Both the position numbers and the translations under genes were made by a program. Positions 17,922-27,078 of a stretch of DNA of 64,000 nt are shown here, in pieces. Source of the stretch: Sphingobacteriales bacterium (GTDB lineage Bacteria > Bacteroidota > Bacteroidia > Chitinophagales > UBA2359); NCBI GenBank assembly GCA_016711285.1, contig JADJTG010000012.1:62001-126000 (forward strand), written 5' to 3'. The first letter of the stretch is position 1. Each line of letters begins with the position of its first letter. Under the pieces are notes generated by a model. The model worked only from the letters and a program-made list of their open reading frames with translations, made no database searches and had not been told where the DNA came from.

Positions 17922-18398
17922 TTATAAGCCGCCTATCGCAACCGAATCTTTGTATGCCATAGGTATCGGCACACTGACACCCGCCAGCAACACGTTGATA
18001 TTGCCTTTTAAATATACCTCTACTTTTTTGTTTTCATAAGCAGAAAGTATATTGCTCAAAATATTTTTTTCTTTCAAAAAAGAAGCCGGACTAAAAGATA
18101 CATACAAGGGAATATCAAACTCACTGTTACCGCTAATAGTAACCGCATCTTTATTTTCTATTTTACCTACTTTTACGCCGTTGGCAAATACGTCCAAATC
18201 TATACCACTCATCGTGCAACCTACATTGTTGTCGTTTTTAAAAATAGCATCACCTTTGAGCGTAATTTTACTGAGCGATACTCCCGACAGCGACATATTC
18301 TCAACCCTTTGGAATTGAGGAACTGCGGCACTGCGATATTTCATATAAGCCCAAGCAAGAGCCGCCACTATCACCAAAAAGAAAAACATTCGTTTCAT
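17922..18398 (-). CDS. LEA type 2 (water-stress/hypersensitive-like) family protein, membrane-anchored
   Basis: The 158-residue protein has an N-terminal anchor or signal (MKRMFFFLVIVAALAWAYMK). A single beta-rich domain follows with the pattern of LEA2 proteins: ITLKGDAIFKNDNNVGCTMSGIDLDVFANGVKVGKI, then SEFDIPLYVSFSP, then the strand-loop-strand ending VPIPMAYKD. Such domains occur in periplasmic or envelope proteins of unknown function. It converges with glmM with only 25 bp between the two stops, and it has its own TACCTTTG promoter element. The fold assignment is fairly sure; the role is unknown. Confidence 0.75.
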   Translation of the reverse strand: MKRMFFFLVIVAALAWAYMKYRSAAVPQFQRVENMSLSGVSLSKITLKGDAIFKNDNNVGCTMSGIDLDVFANGVKVGKIENKDAVTISGNSEFDIPLYVSFSPASFLKEKNILSNILSAYENKKVEVYLKGNINVLLAGVSVPIPMAYKDSVAIGGL

Positions 18399-18421
18399 AC
18401 TAAAATATAAATATAACGGTG

Positions 18422-18429
18422 CAAAGGTA
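18422..18429 (-). promoter_or_regulatory. -7 promoter element (TACCTTTG)
   Basis: The minus strand reads TACCTTTGC 24 bp before the ATG of the LEA2-like gene, matching TAnnTTTG. Confidence 0.5.
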
Positions 18430-18606
18430 ATTTTCGTTTTTTAAAATTAATCAGGTTATATCTGTTATATTTCCAAATTTATTAAAAAAGCATAATTAAA
18501 AATGTGCTTTTGCCGTAAATTCAAACTTATACAAAGAAAAATCAGTATTTTAGCTTAATTTCGCCTTTGATATTGTTTTGTAAAAAAAAATCATCAAATA
18601 AAAAAT

Positions 18607-20085
18607 ATGAATACACTTTCCCTCAAAGCCATAAAAAAAATTCCTGCCAACGAGAGCATTGTTTATATCATTGATAAAAATACAGATTTAAAAGCCAATA
18701 ATTTTACAGCAAAATCACTTACTGCCGACGAGCTTGCAGCAGCACAGCGTTTGCTCAAAGACAGTACTCAAACGCTCATTACTTTCCATCGCTCCGAATA
18801 CAGCATTGTATTAGCGGTATGCAACAACGAAGAAAAAGACCCAACCTATATACGCTGCGAAACCCTTCGCAATTTGGGGCATAAAACCGCCGAATACGCC
18901 AACACACACAAATTCAAAAGTCTGAGTTTTGTCAATATCTCCTCCGAAATTTCAAATGCTGCCCTATACGCCGCTGAAGGTGCTGCTCTGGGAAATTATC
19001 AGTTTCTGAAATACAGAAAAAATGCCGAAAAAGAACGCAACAGCCTCGAAAACATTCAAATATATGACGTTTCGCGCGAAAAAGTGGAAGAATTGGAGAA
19101 ACTAACAGAAGCTGTTTACATCTGCCGCAATTTGGTAAACGAACCCCTCAGCTACCTCACCGCCCCGCAGTTTAGCGAAGAAATAGAGCATTTGGGTAAA
19201 AAGAAAGGCTTTGAGGTGACGGTTTTTAAGAAAAAACAAATAGAAGAAATGGGAATGGGCGGCTTGCTGTCAGTAAACAAAGGTAGCAACGTGCCGCCCC
19301 GCTTTAATATCTTGGAGTGGAAACCCGCCAAAGCCGTCAATACAGCACCTATCGTGTTGGTAGGCAAAGGAGTGGTATTTGATACAGGCGGCTTGAGCCT
19401 CAAACCCACCCCCGACAGTATGGACTATATGAAATGCGATATGGCAGGTGCTGCCGCCGTTTTGGGTACTTTGTGTGCCGCCGCCGACAATCAGTTGCCC
19501 TTGCATATTATAGGCTTAATTCCGGCTACCGACAACCGCCCGGGCGAAGACGCTTATGTCCCCGGCGATGTAATTACACAATATGACGGTACTACGATAG
19601 AAGTGCTCAATACCGATGCCGAAGGGCGTTTGATTTTGGCAGATGCCCTCGCCTACGCCAAACAATACAATCCCGAATTAGTAATAGATTTGGCTACGCT
19701 CACTGGTGCCGCCGCACGCGCGCTAGGCATTTATGCTATTGCAATGTTGAGCAATGCCGATACGCAAGTAAATAAAGATTTTATCAACAGCGGCTTTGAA
19801 GTATATGAGCGTATGATTGAATTTCCGCTCTGGAAAGAATACGGCGATATGATGAAGTCGGATATAGCAGATATGAAAAATATCGGAGGTCCCTTAGCGG
19901 GGCATATTACCGCCGCCAAATTTTTGGAGCATTTCACCGCTTATCCTTGGATTCATTTGGATATTGCCGGCGTAGCTTATTTGCACAGTCCTTATGGCTA
20001 TCGCGGCAAAAACGCCTCGGGTGTAGGCGTGCGTCTGCTCTACGATTTTTTGGCTACAAGAGCAAAAGGCAGCGAAACCAAATAA
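18607..20085 (+). CDS. pepA: Leucyl aminopeptidase (M17 family)
   Basis: The 492-residue enzyme is a cytosolic, two-metal aminopeptidase that trims N-terminal residues. All metal and catalytic residues are visible: K254 and D259 in VGKGVVFDTGG, catalytic K266, D278 in CDMAGAAAV, and D337, E339 and R341 in NTDAEGRL, the M17 signature. The N-terminal domain is variable, as usual. The ATG at 18607 follows an A-rich leader without a Shine-Dalgarno site. The next gene starts only 20 bp after the stop, so the two may be cotranscribed. Confidence 0.95.
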   Translation: MNTLSLKAIKKIPANESIVYIIDKNTDLKANNFTAKSLTADELAAAQRLLKDSTQTLITFHRSEYSIVLAVCNNEEKDPTYIRCETLRNLGHKTAEYANTHKFKSLSFVNISSEISNAALYAAEGAALGNYQFLKYRKNAEKERNSLENIQIYDVSREKVEELEKLTEAVYICRNLVNEPLSYLTAPQFSEEIEHLGKKKGFEVTVFKKKQIEEMGMGGLLSVNKGSNVPPRFNILEWKPAKAVNTAPIVLVGKGVVFDTGGLSLKPTPDSMDYMKCDMAGAAAVLGTLCAAADNQLPLHIIGLIPATDNRPGEDAYVPGDVITQYDGTTIEVLNTDAEGRLILADALAYAKQYNPELVIDLATLTGAAARALGIYAIAMLSNADTQVNKDFINSGFEVYERMIEFPLWKEYGDMMKSDIADMKNIGGPLAGHITAAKFLEHFTAYPWIHLDIAGVAYLHSPYGYRGKNASGVGVRLLYDFLATRAKGSETK

Positions 20086-20104
20086 GCGTTTTCTTCTGAT
20101 TATC

Positions 20105-20693
20105 ATGCTCAAAGCCCTTTTCAGATTTTATTTTAAACTCGCCCGGCTGGAAAATAGACGGCGTATTGCAGCCCGAATATCAGCGTTGTGTGTTGGTGGC
20201 AGCACCGCATACAAGCAATTGGGATTTTGTAATAGCTATGGCGGCAATGGATATAATGAAAGTGCCTTTGCGTTTTACTATCAAAGATGAGATATTGCGC
20301 TTTCCTTTGGGAATGTTTATCCGCCCTTTGGGTGCTTTGGGTATCAACCGCCGCCCGCGTCAGGCAGGAGAAGAAAGACCGAGTATGACGGAGGCGATGA
20401 TTGATTTATTTAAAAAACACGACCGTCTGGCGATGATTGTAACTGCCGAAGGCACACGCAGCCTCCGCACCGAATGGAAAACAGGATTTTATTATGTGGC
20501 ATTGGGCGCACAAGTTCCTATCGCATTATCGTATATTGATTATGAAAAAAAACTGTGCGGCATTAAACAATTTGTTATGCCTACCGGAGACATTGATGCC
20601 GATATGCGCAAAATTATGGATTTCTATCGCACCCATGGCAAAGGCAAGCACCCCGAATTGTTTAGCTTAGATGTGCGGTACAGCGGGTTGTAG
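20105..20693 (+). CDS. Lysophospholipid acyltransferase (PlsC-like), frameshifted near the start
   Basis: The main frame from 20166 contains HTSNWD (the HX4D acyltransferase motif). It also has IRPLGALGINRR and TAEGTRSL (the second, EGTRS-type motif), the signature blocks of 1-acylglycerol-phosphate acyltransferases. The natural start is the ATG at 20105: MLKALFRFYFKLA joins GWKIDGVLQPEYQ if one C of the CCC at 20142-20144 is removed. This is the one clear insertion among the slips in the window. With about 195 residues the protein is short but complete for this soluble or monotopic group. It likely acts at the inner membrane in phospholipid or lipid remodelling. Confidence 0.82.
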
Positions 20694-20713
20694 TCTGATT
20701 TCAAAAAAAGTGA

Positions 20714-20732
20714 ACGATATAGGCTATATCGT
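20714..20732. promoter_or_regulatory. Perfect 19 bp palindrome in the pdxA upstream region
   Basis: ACGATATAGGCTATATCGT has two perfect 9-base arms around one central base. It lies 21 bp after the acyltransferase stop and about 150 bp before pdxA. No T run follows, so it fits a protein-binding operator better than a terminator, but the binder is unknown. Confidence 0.5.
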
Positions 20733-20884
20733 ATTGAAAATAAGGATATTAGCTTTATTTTATTAAAAAAATGAACTTTTTATCTTGATTTTTCAAAAAA
20801 AAGACATTTTTACAAATAAAAAATTAAAATTCAGCGATTTCGTTTTAAAAAAACAATTTCATATTCAAGGAATAATTAAACTTT

Positions 20885-21940
20885 ATGAATAAACCCCTCA
20901 TTGGTATCAGTATTGGCGATCTCAACGGTATCAGTATAGAAGTAATATTAAAAACATTTCGCGATGAGCGTATGTATGATATTTGTACGCCTATTATCTA
21001 TGGCTCATCAAAGGCTATTTCTTATCATAAAAATATTCTTAAAGAACCAGATTTTAAATTTAACCTCATTACCTCCGCCGACCAAGCGCAGGAAAAAACG
21101 CTCAATATCATCAACTGCTGGCAGGAAACGATAAATATTAATATCGGCACTGCCGACAAAAATAGTGGCAGCTATGTGCTAAAAGCCCTGCACGCCGTAG
21201 CCGACGATGCAATACAACAACATATTGATGCCGTTATTACTGCTCCGGTGAACAAAAGTGTGCTGGATACGCCGCAAGAGCCGTTTTTGGGACAAACGGA
21301 GTTTTTTGCAAAAAAATGCAACCACACCCAAAATCTGATGTTTTTGGTGAGCGAGCGCATGAAGGTGGGATTAGTAACCAACCATGTGCCTGTCAGCGAA
21401 ATAGCGGCTCAGATAAGCAAAGAAAAAGTAATTCAAAAAATAAACCTCATCAATGAAGCTCTGCGCCGCGACTTTTTGATAGAACGCCCCAAAATTGCGG
21501 TATTGGCACTCAATCCGCACGCCGGCGACGACGGGCTGATTGGCAAAGAAGACGACACTGTGCTGCGTCCGGCATTGGAGCAGGCAAAACAAGCGGGTAT
21601 GCTGGCGTTTGGTCCTTATGCCGCCGATGGGTTTTTCGGCACGGGCATTTACAAAGAATTTGATGCAGTGTTGGCGATGTACCACGACCAGGGGCTTATT
21701 CCTTTTAAATTGCTTTCTTTCGGATTTGGCGTAAATTATACGGCAGGATTGCCTTTTGTACGCACCTCACCCGACCACGGCACTGCCTACGATATTGCAG
21801 GCAAAGGCATTGCCAAACACGACTCTTTCCGGCAGGCTGTTTTTGAAGCCATTGACATTGTAAACAACCGCCGCAGCTACGATGCCATGCACGCTAACTC
21901 ATTGAAACGCACCCAATTAGAGCGCGAAGTAGATGCTTAG
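20885..21940 (+). CDS. pdxA: 4-hydroxythreonine-4-phosphate dehydrogenase
   Basis: The 351-residue enzyme catalyses an NAD-dependent oxidation in DXP-dependent pyridoxal phosphate synthesis. It begins with GISIGDLNGISIEVILK (GDxNGIG-type family start) and has TAPVNK in the first third. The metal and substrate region LNPHAGDDGLIGKED follows, then MYHDQGLIPFKLLSFG and RTSPDHGTAYDIAGKG, all hallmark PdxA blocks. It ends 104 bp before the facing nrdA stop, sharing a terminator. Confidence 0.95.
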   Translation: MNKPLIGISIGDLNGISIEVILKTFRDERMYDICTPIIYGSSKAISYHKNILKEPDFKFNLITSADQAQEKTLNIINCWQETININIGTADKNSGSYVLKALHAVADDAIQQHIDAVITAPVNKSVLDTPQEPFLGQTEFFAKKCNHTQNLMFLVSERMKVGLVTNHVPVSEIAAQISKEKVIQKINLINEALRRDFLIERPKIAVLALNPHAGDDGLIGKEDDTVLRPALEQAKQAGMLAFGPYAADGFFGTGIYKEFDAVLAMYHDQGLIPFKLLSFGFGVNYTAGLPFVRTSPDHGTAYDIAGKGIAKHDSFRQAVFEAIDIVNNRRSYDAMHANSLKRTQLEREVDA

Positions 21941-21985
21941 TTTTTTTAAAAAAAGAAAGATACGGCACCTCTGAAATATAAAAAA

Positions 21986-22022
21986 AACGCCTCCTTCGTT
22001 GATGACAGACAAAGGAGGCGTT
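21986..22022. terminator. Bidirectional terminator between pdxA and nrdA
   Basis: AACGCCTCCTT pairs with AAGGAGGCGTT over a 15-base loop, with an A run on the left and a T-rich stretch on the right. Confidence 0.85.
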
Positions 22023-22043
22023 GGTATTTATTTTTTAAAAATT

Positions 22044-24503
22044 TTAAGCACTGCAACTCAAACAATCGGGATCGTCTAAAGAACAGGCTTTTACTTGCTC
22101 ACGCTCATCTTCCGAAATTTCATAAAAAGAAGATTCTTTATTTGCAAAAGCAGTTATTGTTTCTTCCTCTGCCATCACTTTTGATACAGCTGCTACTTTC
22201 ACACCGTTGTTCTTCGTCAAATCGCGTTGTTTTTTCAAATATTCAGCATCTAAAGTAAATTTGATAGGCTCGGCACTGGGGCGCGTGCGCAAATAATACA
22301 TGCCCGTTTTCAAGCCGATTTTCCACGCATGAAAGTGCATAGAAGTCAATTTTTTATAATTCACATCTTGCATAAACACATTCATACTTTGGCTTTGGCA
22401 AATAAAAACACCGCGCTCCGCAGCCATATCCAAAATTGTTTTTTGGCTGATTTCCCAAGCTGTTTTGTACAAATCTTTGATAGATTGCGGCAGCCCTTCT
22501 ATGGATTGTACCGAGCCGTTGTTGGCGATGAGTGCCGTGCGCAAATCATCATTCCACATACCCAAAGCAATGAGGTCTTTGAGTAAGTGTTTATTCACCA
22601 CAATAAATTCGCCCGACAATACGCGGCGCGTGTAAATATTGGAGGTATAAGGTTCAAAACATTCGTTGTTGCCTAAAATCTGAGAAGTAGATGCTGTGGG
22701 CATCGGTGCCAACAAAAGGCTGTTGTACAAACCGCTTGCTTTGATATTGGCTTTGAGTGTAGTCCAATCCCAACGCGCCGAAGGCTCTGCGCCCCACATA
22801 TCATATTGCAAAATGCCCTCGCTGGCGGGTGAGCCTGCAAAAGACTCATAAGCTCCGTGCTGTTGCGCCAGTTCGTTGGAGGCGGTGAGCGCAGCAAAAT
22901 AAATCGTTTCAAAAATTTCGCGGTTGAGCTGCTGGGCTTCGGCACTTTCAAAAGGCAAACGCAGCAAAATAAAAGCATCAGCCAAACCCTGCACACCAAT
23001 ACCAATAGGGCGGTGGCGTAAGTTGGAATGTTTGGCTTCGGCAACCGGATAGTAATTGATATCGATGATACGATTGAGGTTGCGCGTGAGAACTTTTGTA
23101 ATTTCAAATAATTTTTGATGATCAAACACACCCTCGTTCACAAAGCGCGGCAATGCAATAGAACCCAAATTACACACAGCAACTTCTTCGGGCGAAGTGT
23201 ATTCAATAATTTCCGTGCATAAATTGGAACTTCGGATAGTACCCAAATTCTTTTGGTTGGATTTTTGGTTAGCAGCATCTTTATACAACATATAAGGTGT
23301 GCCTGTTTCTATCTGCGAATCCAATATTTTAAACCATAATTCCTGTGCTTTTACCACTTTTCGGGCTTTGCCTTCGGCTTCATATTGTTCGTAGAGGCGT
23401 TCAAATGCTTCGCCGTAGCAATCGTATAAATTGGGAGCTTCATTCGGACAAAACAAAGACCAGTCGGCGTTGGCTTCTACACGCTTCATAAACAGGTCGG
23501 GAATCCAAAGGGCATAAAACAAATCGCGGGCACGCATTTCTTCTTTACCGTGATTTTTTTTCATTTCCAAAAAATCAAAAATATCGCTGTGCCAAGGCTC
23601 TACATAAATGGCAAAAGCACCTTTGCGTTTGTTGCCGCCCTGATCCACATAGCGGGCAGTATCGTTAAATACGCGCAACATCGGCACTAAGCCGTTAGAA
23701 TGACCACCCGTACCTTTGATATAGCTACCTTTTGCGCGTATATTATGCACGCTCACGCCGATACCGCCCGCACTTTGCGATATTTTGGCACATTGTGATA
23801 AAGTATTAAAAATACCTTCGATAGAATCATCTTGCATACTGAGCAAAAAACACGAAGATAATTGCGGCTTCGGCGTGCCTGCATTGAAAAGCGTAGGAGT
23901 GGCATGAATAAACCAACGCTCGCTCATCAGTTCGTAGGTTTCCAAAGCGGCGGCGATATCTTCACCATGAATACCTACTGCCACACGCATAAACAAGTGC
24001 TGCGGACGCTCTACCGTTTTACCGTGCAGGCGCAGCAAATAAGAGCGTTCCAAGGTTTTAAAACCGAAATAATCAAAATGATAATCGCGGTCGTAAATAA
24101 TGGCAGAATCCAATTCGGCGGCGTGGCGGCGTATAATCTGGTAGGTTTTTTCAGAAATCAAGCCGGCTCTTTCATCGGTTTTGGGATCGCGATATTCATA
24201 AAGCTCGCGTATGGTAGCACTAAATGATTTAAGCGTGTTTTTGTGCAAATTGCTCACCGCAATACGCGCCGCCAAAATAGAGTAGTCGGGGTGCTGAGTA
24301 GCCAGCGAAGCAGCAGTTTCCGCAGCCAGATTGTCGAGTTCTGTCGTACTTACGCCATCGTACAAGCCCTGAATAACGCGCTTGGCGATGTCGAAAGGCT
24401 CTATGTATTTTGTATCTAAGCCATAGCAGAGTTTTACAATACGAGCAGTAATTTTGTCGAATTTGACGGCTTCGCGGCTACCGTTTCTTTTGATAACGTA
24501 CAT
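22044..24503 (-). CDS. nrdA: Ribonucleoside-diphosphate reductase, alpha subunit (class I)
   Basis: The 819-residue large subunit makes deoxyribonucleotides from ribonucleoside diphosphates. An ATP-cone domain opens the protein (YVIKRNGSREAVKFDKITARI). Catalytic-barrel motifs follow (SSCFLLSMQDDSIEGIF, the substrate-site NLCTEI and CNLGSIALPRFV, then LAPMPTASTSQILGNNECFEP). The C-terminal tail ends CLSC and supplies the redox-active cysteine pair. I prefer the ATG at 24503 over the longer upstream frame because the cone begins directly after it. No nrdB lies next to it. The upstream 535 bp contain three perfect DnaA boxes. Confidence 0.94.
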   Translation of the reverse strand: MYVIKRNGSREAVKFDKITARIVKLCYGLDTKYIEPFDIAKRVIQGLYDGVSTTELDNLAAETAASLATQHPDYSILAARIAVSNLHKNTLKSFSATIRELYEYRDPKTDERAGLISEKTYQIIRRHAAELDSAIIYDRDYHFDYFGFKTLERSYLLRLHGKTVERPQHLFMRVAVGIHGEDIAAALETYELMSERWFIHATPTLFNAGTPKPQLSSCFLLSMQDDSIEGIFNTLSQCAKISQSAGGIGVSVHNIRAKGSYIKGTGGHSNGLVPMLRVFNDTARYVDQGGNKRKGAFAIYVEPWHSDIFDFLEMKKNHGKEEMRARDLFYALWIPDLFMKRVEANADWSLFCPNEAPNLYDCYGEAFERLYEQYEAEGKARKVVKAQELWFKILDSQIETGTPYMLYKDAANQKSNQKNLGTIRSSNLCTEIIEYTSPEEVAVCNLGSIALPRFVNEGVFDHQKLFEITKVLTRNLNRIIDINYYPVAEAKHSNLRHRPIGIGVQGLADAFILLRLPFESAEAQQLNREIFETIYFAALTASNELAQQHGAYESFAGSPASEGILQYDMWGAEPSARWDWTTLKANIKASGLYNSLLLAPMPTASTSQILGNNECFEPYTSNIYTRRVLSGEFIVVNKHLLKDLIALGMWNDDLRTALIANNGSVQSIEGLPQSIKDLYKTAWEISQKTILDMAAERGVFICQSQSMNVFMQDVNYKKLTSMHFHAWKIGLKTGMYYLRTRPSAEPIKFTLDAEYLKKQRDLTKNNGVKVAAVSKVMAEEETITAFANKESSFYEISEDEREQVKACSLDDPDCLSCSA

Positions 24504-25037
24504 GAGGTTTTGGGGATAAGAGAGGTGATAAAAATAGCACACACCTAACCACACTTGTATGAGCCTTGCAAAGGGATTTAAAAGCGATTTTTCAACTTTT
24601 TAATCAGTATTTTACAAGATAAATACAAGTTGTTATAGCGTTGTACCAATATGGTCAATATATGTTATGTTTTTATTTAAATAATTAAATATCAATATAT
24701 TATAAAAATATAATTGCAGCAATACAGGATAATAAAATCTTTTATTAAAAGAATCGGGCGAAAAAATTTTTATACACAACAGCTAAATAATTGAATATAT
24801 CATTGTAATTAAAACACAATATACCTGTATTGCCGATAGCTGTAAATGCACGGTGCAAGTTTAGCCATTCTGCACACAACTTTACCCATCCGAAGGGTAT
24901 TTTTTATCCACACAAGCCATATTTCTTGTGCATAAATTTTTTTCCTTGAAGTATTTCCATATTTAGTAAAAATGGTGTAGAGGGCATACTTCTTTTCAAA
25001 AAAAATTAGCCTGTTTTACAAAACGAAAAAACTAAAT
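24504..25037. other. AT-rich intergenic region upstream of nrdA
   Basis: These 534 bp contain no gene. A block that is almost pure A/T lies at about 24675-24720, nearer nrdA. The three DnaA boxes lie further upstream. No NrdR-box pair was recognised. Confidence 0.55.
24770..24935. promoter_or_regulatory. Cluster of three DnaA boxes upstream of nrdA
   Basis: TTATACACA (24770-24778), TTATCCACA (24904-24912) and TGTGCATAA (24927-24935, the complement of TTATGCACA) all match TTATNCACA exactly within 166 bp. The last two face each other 14 bp apart. Elsewhere in the window I noticed only single matches inside coding regions. DnaA control of the nrd promoter is known in Escherichia coli. The right-hand genes and the rRNA operon run towards this site, which argues against it being a replication origin. 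Confidence 0.5.
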
Positions 25038-26435
25038 CTAATGTGTTTGTAAGCGTTTGGGCAAAGTAAACATTATCCAACAGCCTGCAATAAAAAAAAC
25101 AGAAAGTGCCAATGCCGAATTGCGCATCGAGCCGGTAATTTGGTCAAAAAAACCGAATACAAAAGCTCCAATCACTACCGACAGTTTTTCGGCTACATCA
25201 TAAAAGGAAAAATAAGAAGCGTAGTTGTGGGTATGCTGCGGAATGAGTTTGGCATAAGTGGAACGCATCAACGATTGTGTGCCGCCCATAATAAGCCCCA
25301 CTACCATCGCCAATACATAAAATTGTGCGGCTGTGGTAACAAAATACGCCGACCAGCATACCACTATCCACAAAAAAAGTGCCGGCAGCAGCACCCCCAC
25401 ATTACCCCAGTGTTGAGCGGCTTTGGCAAAAATATAAGCCCCTGCTATTGCCACCAACTGAATAATGAGCAACACCATAATCAATTGTGCATCGGGCAGG
25501 TGCAGCTCTTTGGCTCCAAACAAACTCGCCAGATTCATCGTAGTTTGCAAACCCACGCTCGACCAAAAAAACGCCCACAAATAGCGGTATAAAATTGTAT
25601 TGTGGCGCACTTCGTTCCAAACCTTTTTCAGCTCCCGAAAACCATTCCACAAAATATGCGACTCAATTTTTCCTTTTTTGTGTTCTTTGGGCAAATAATA
25701 AAAAGGTATGAGGGAAAAAACAAGCCACCACACCCCCACCGTCAAAAATGCCAGCCGCGAAGCGTAGCTTTGGTAGTAAGCTGTTGCCGCCTGTGCAGCA
25801 GAATCGGCGGTCAAGGCGGGATTTTCGTGCAGCAATGCCTGTGCTTTGGCGGCTACATCAAAAAACACCTCCGGCATTTGAATTACTGCCAAATTGATAA
25901 TCAACAACAACACACTACCCACATAGCCGAGTGCAAAACCTTTGGCACTGAGTTCGTCGTAGCGGTCGGGTGTGGCAATTTCGGGCAAAAAAGCATTATA
26001 AAACACTAAACTCCCATTCCAAGCCACTGTGGAAATAAGCAACAAAAGCAGCCCTAAATGAATAGTATTCTGCGTAAAAAAATACAATCCCATACACGCC
26101 AAAGCTCCTACCCAGCAATGCAGTTGGAGCAGACGTTTTTTTAAGCCGCCGTAATCGGCAATACCCGACAACACCGGAGCAAGCAATACCACTATCAAAA
26201 ACGCCAATGAAGTGTTGTACGAAAAAACCACCGAATTATCAAAGCGCATACCGGCGATTTCTACATAATAGGGAGCTTGTGTTGCTCCTTTGGCAAGGGC
26301 AGCGGCTTTGGTGACAGCCTGATAATAGATAGGAAAAATGGCGGTGCGAATGGTGAGCGCAAATACAGAGTTTGCCCAGTCGTACATCGCCCAAGCATTG
26401 AGCACGCTACTTTGGTTGAGGGGTTGCCGATTCAT
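25038..26435 (-). CDS. UMF1/Atg22-like MFS transporter
   Basis: The 465-residue protein has about twelve hydrophobic segments. The N-terminal AWAMYDWANSVFALTI is the hallmark of the UMF1 (Atg22-related, PF11700) group of the major facilitator superfamily. Further family features are GIADYGGLKKRLLQL after the second helix and GTQSLMRSTYAKLIPQ in the C-terminal half. Substrates of bacterial members are largely unknown; the yeast relative exports amino acids from the vacuole. It is inner-membrane, intact and monocistronic. Confidence 0.88.
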   Translation of the reverse strand: MNRQPLNQSSVLNAWAMYDWANSVFALTIRTAIFPIYYQAVTKAAALAKGATQAPYYVEIAGMRFDNSVVFSYNTSLAFLIVVLLAPVLSGIADYGGLKKRLLQLHCWVGALACMGLYFFTQNTIHLGLLLLLISTVAWNGSLVFYNAFLPEIATPDRYDELSAKGFALGYVGSVLLLIINLAVIQMPEVFFDVAAKAQALLHENPALTADSAAQAATAYYQSYASRLAFLTVGVWWLVFSLIPFYYLPKEHKKGKIESHILWNGFRELKKVWNEVRHNTILYRYLWAFFWSSVGLQTTMNLASLFGAKELHLPDAQLIMVLLIIQLVAIAGAYIFAKAAQHWGNVGVLLPALFLWIVVCWSAYFVTTAAQFYVLAMVVGLIMGGTQSLMRSTYAKLIPQHTHNYASYFSFYDVAEKLSVVIGAFVFGFFDQITGSMRNSALALSVFFIAGCWIMFTLPKRLQTH

Positions 26436-26585
26436 ATAACAAAGAGATGCAAGCGTATAAAAAATATTTTCGCTTGAAAGATAGCTAAAAACGGCAATAT
26501 GGAGCGGTGGATTTTGTGAATGATGGTGTATTTTTTTATCTATAAAATCTGTTTTTACTGAAACGAACCACCTAAACTACTCCGT

Positions 26586-26978
26586 TCAAAAATATTTCAA
26601 AAAGCCCCAGAATTTTCGGCGTTGCAGATATTTCAAATCCTCCTCACAGGCATAGGCTTCGCGCTCAAAAGAAATGCCGCGATAAGCAATAAAATGGCTT
26701 TTTCCCCGCAAGCGCCCCACCAAATACTCCGCTACATACCAAATATAAAAACCTATAATGAGCAATTCGAGCTGCTGCCGCAGATGGATACGCTCATGAT
26801 TGAGTAATACTTTATGCTGTCGCAGTTGCTGTTGTTTGAGGATAATGAAAGGATATAAAGTGATGGCGTGCGCAAAACGACGCGTAAAGAAATTCAAAAA
26901 CCAAGCACTTACAATAATCATAAGGTAGCAGAGAAAATTAAAATGAGGATAACAAAAAAAATTCAGCAGCCGTTTCAA
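26586..26978 (-). CDS. Small membrane protein with HExxH motif, putative metalloprotease-like
   Basis: The 130-residue protein has an N-terminal hydrophobic segment (about 14-31), then NHERIHLRQQLELL with an HExxH zinc-binding pattern at 61-65. A second hydrophobic helix (71-88) follows. Then comes GISFEREAYACEEDL (101-115), where a glutamate could be the third ligand. The arrangement recalls gluzincin-type membrane peptidases such as M48 or M56 in miniature. No family name can be given with confidence. The end of the gene is followed by about 150 bp before the transporter gene on the same strand. Confidence 0.7.
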   Translation of the reverse strand: MKRLLNFFCYPHFNFLCYLMIIVSAWFLNFFTRRFAHAITLYPFIILKQQQLRQHKVLLNHERIHLRQQLELLIIGFYIWYVAEYLVGRLRGKSHFIAYRGISFEREAYACEEDLKYLQRRKFWGFLKYF

Positions 26979-27078
26979 TTTTATTGTTGCGGCAGCCGAA
27001 AATATAGATTTTTTTTTGAAAAAAAATACTGTTGTGTTTTTTTCGCTTTCTGAAAAACACTTTTTATTTCTATATCTG

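Noticed and set aside
24504..25037. Chromosomal replication origin
   Set aside because: Three DnaA boxes and an A/T block would fit, but the rRNA operon and most genes on the right are transcribed towards it and dnaA is not near. Kept as a possible nrdA regulatory cluster.
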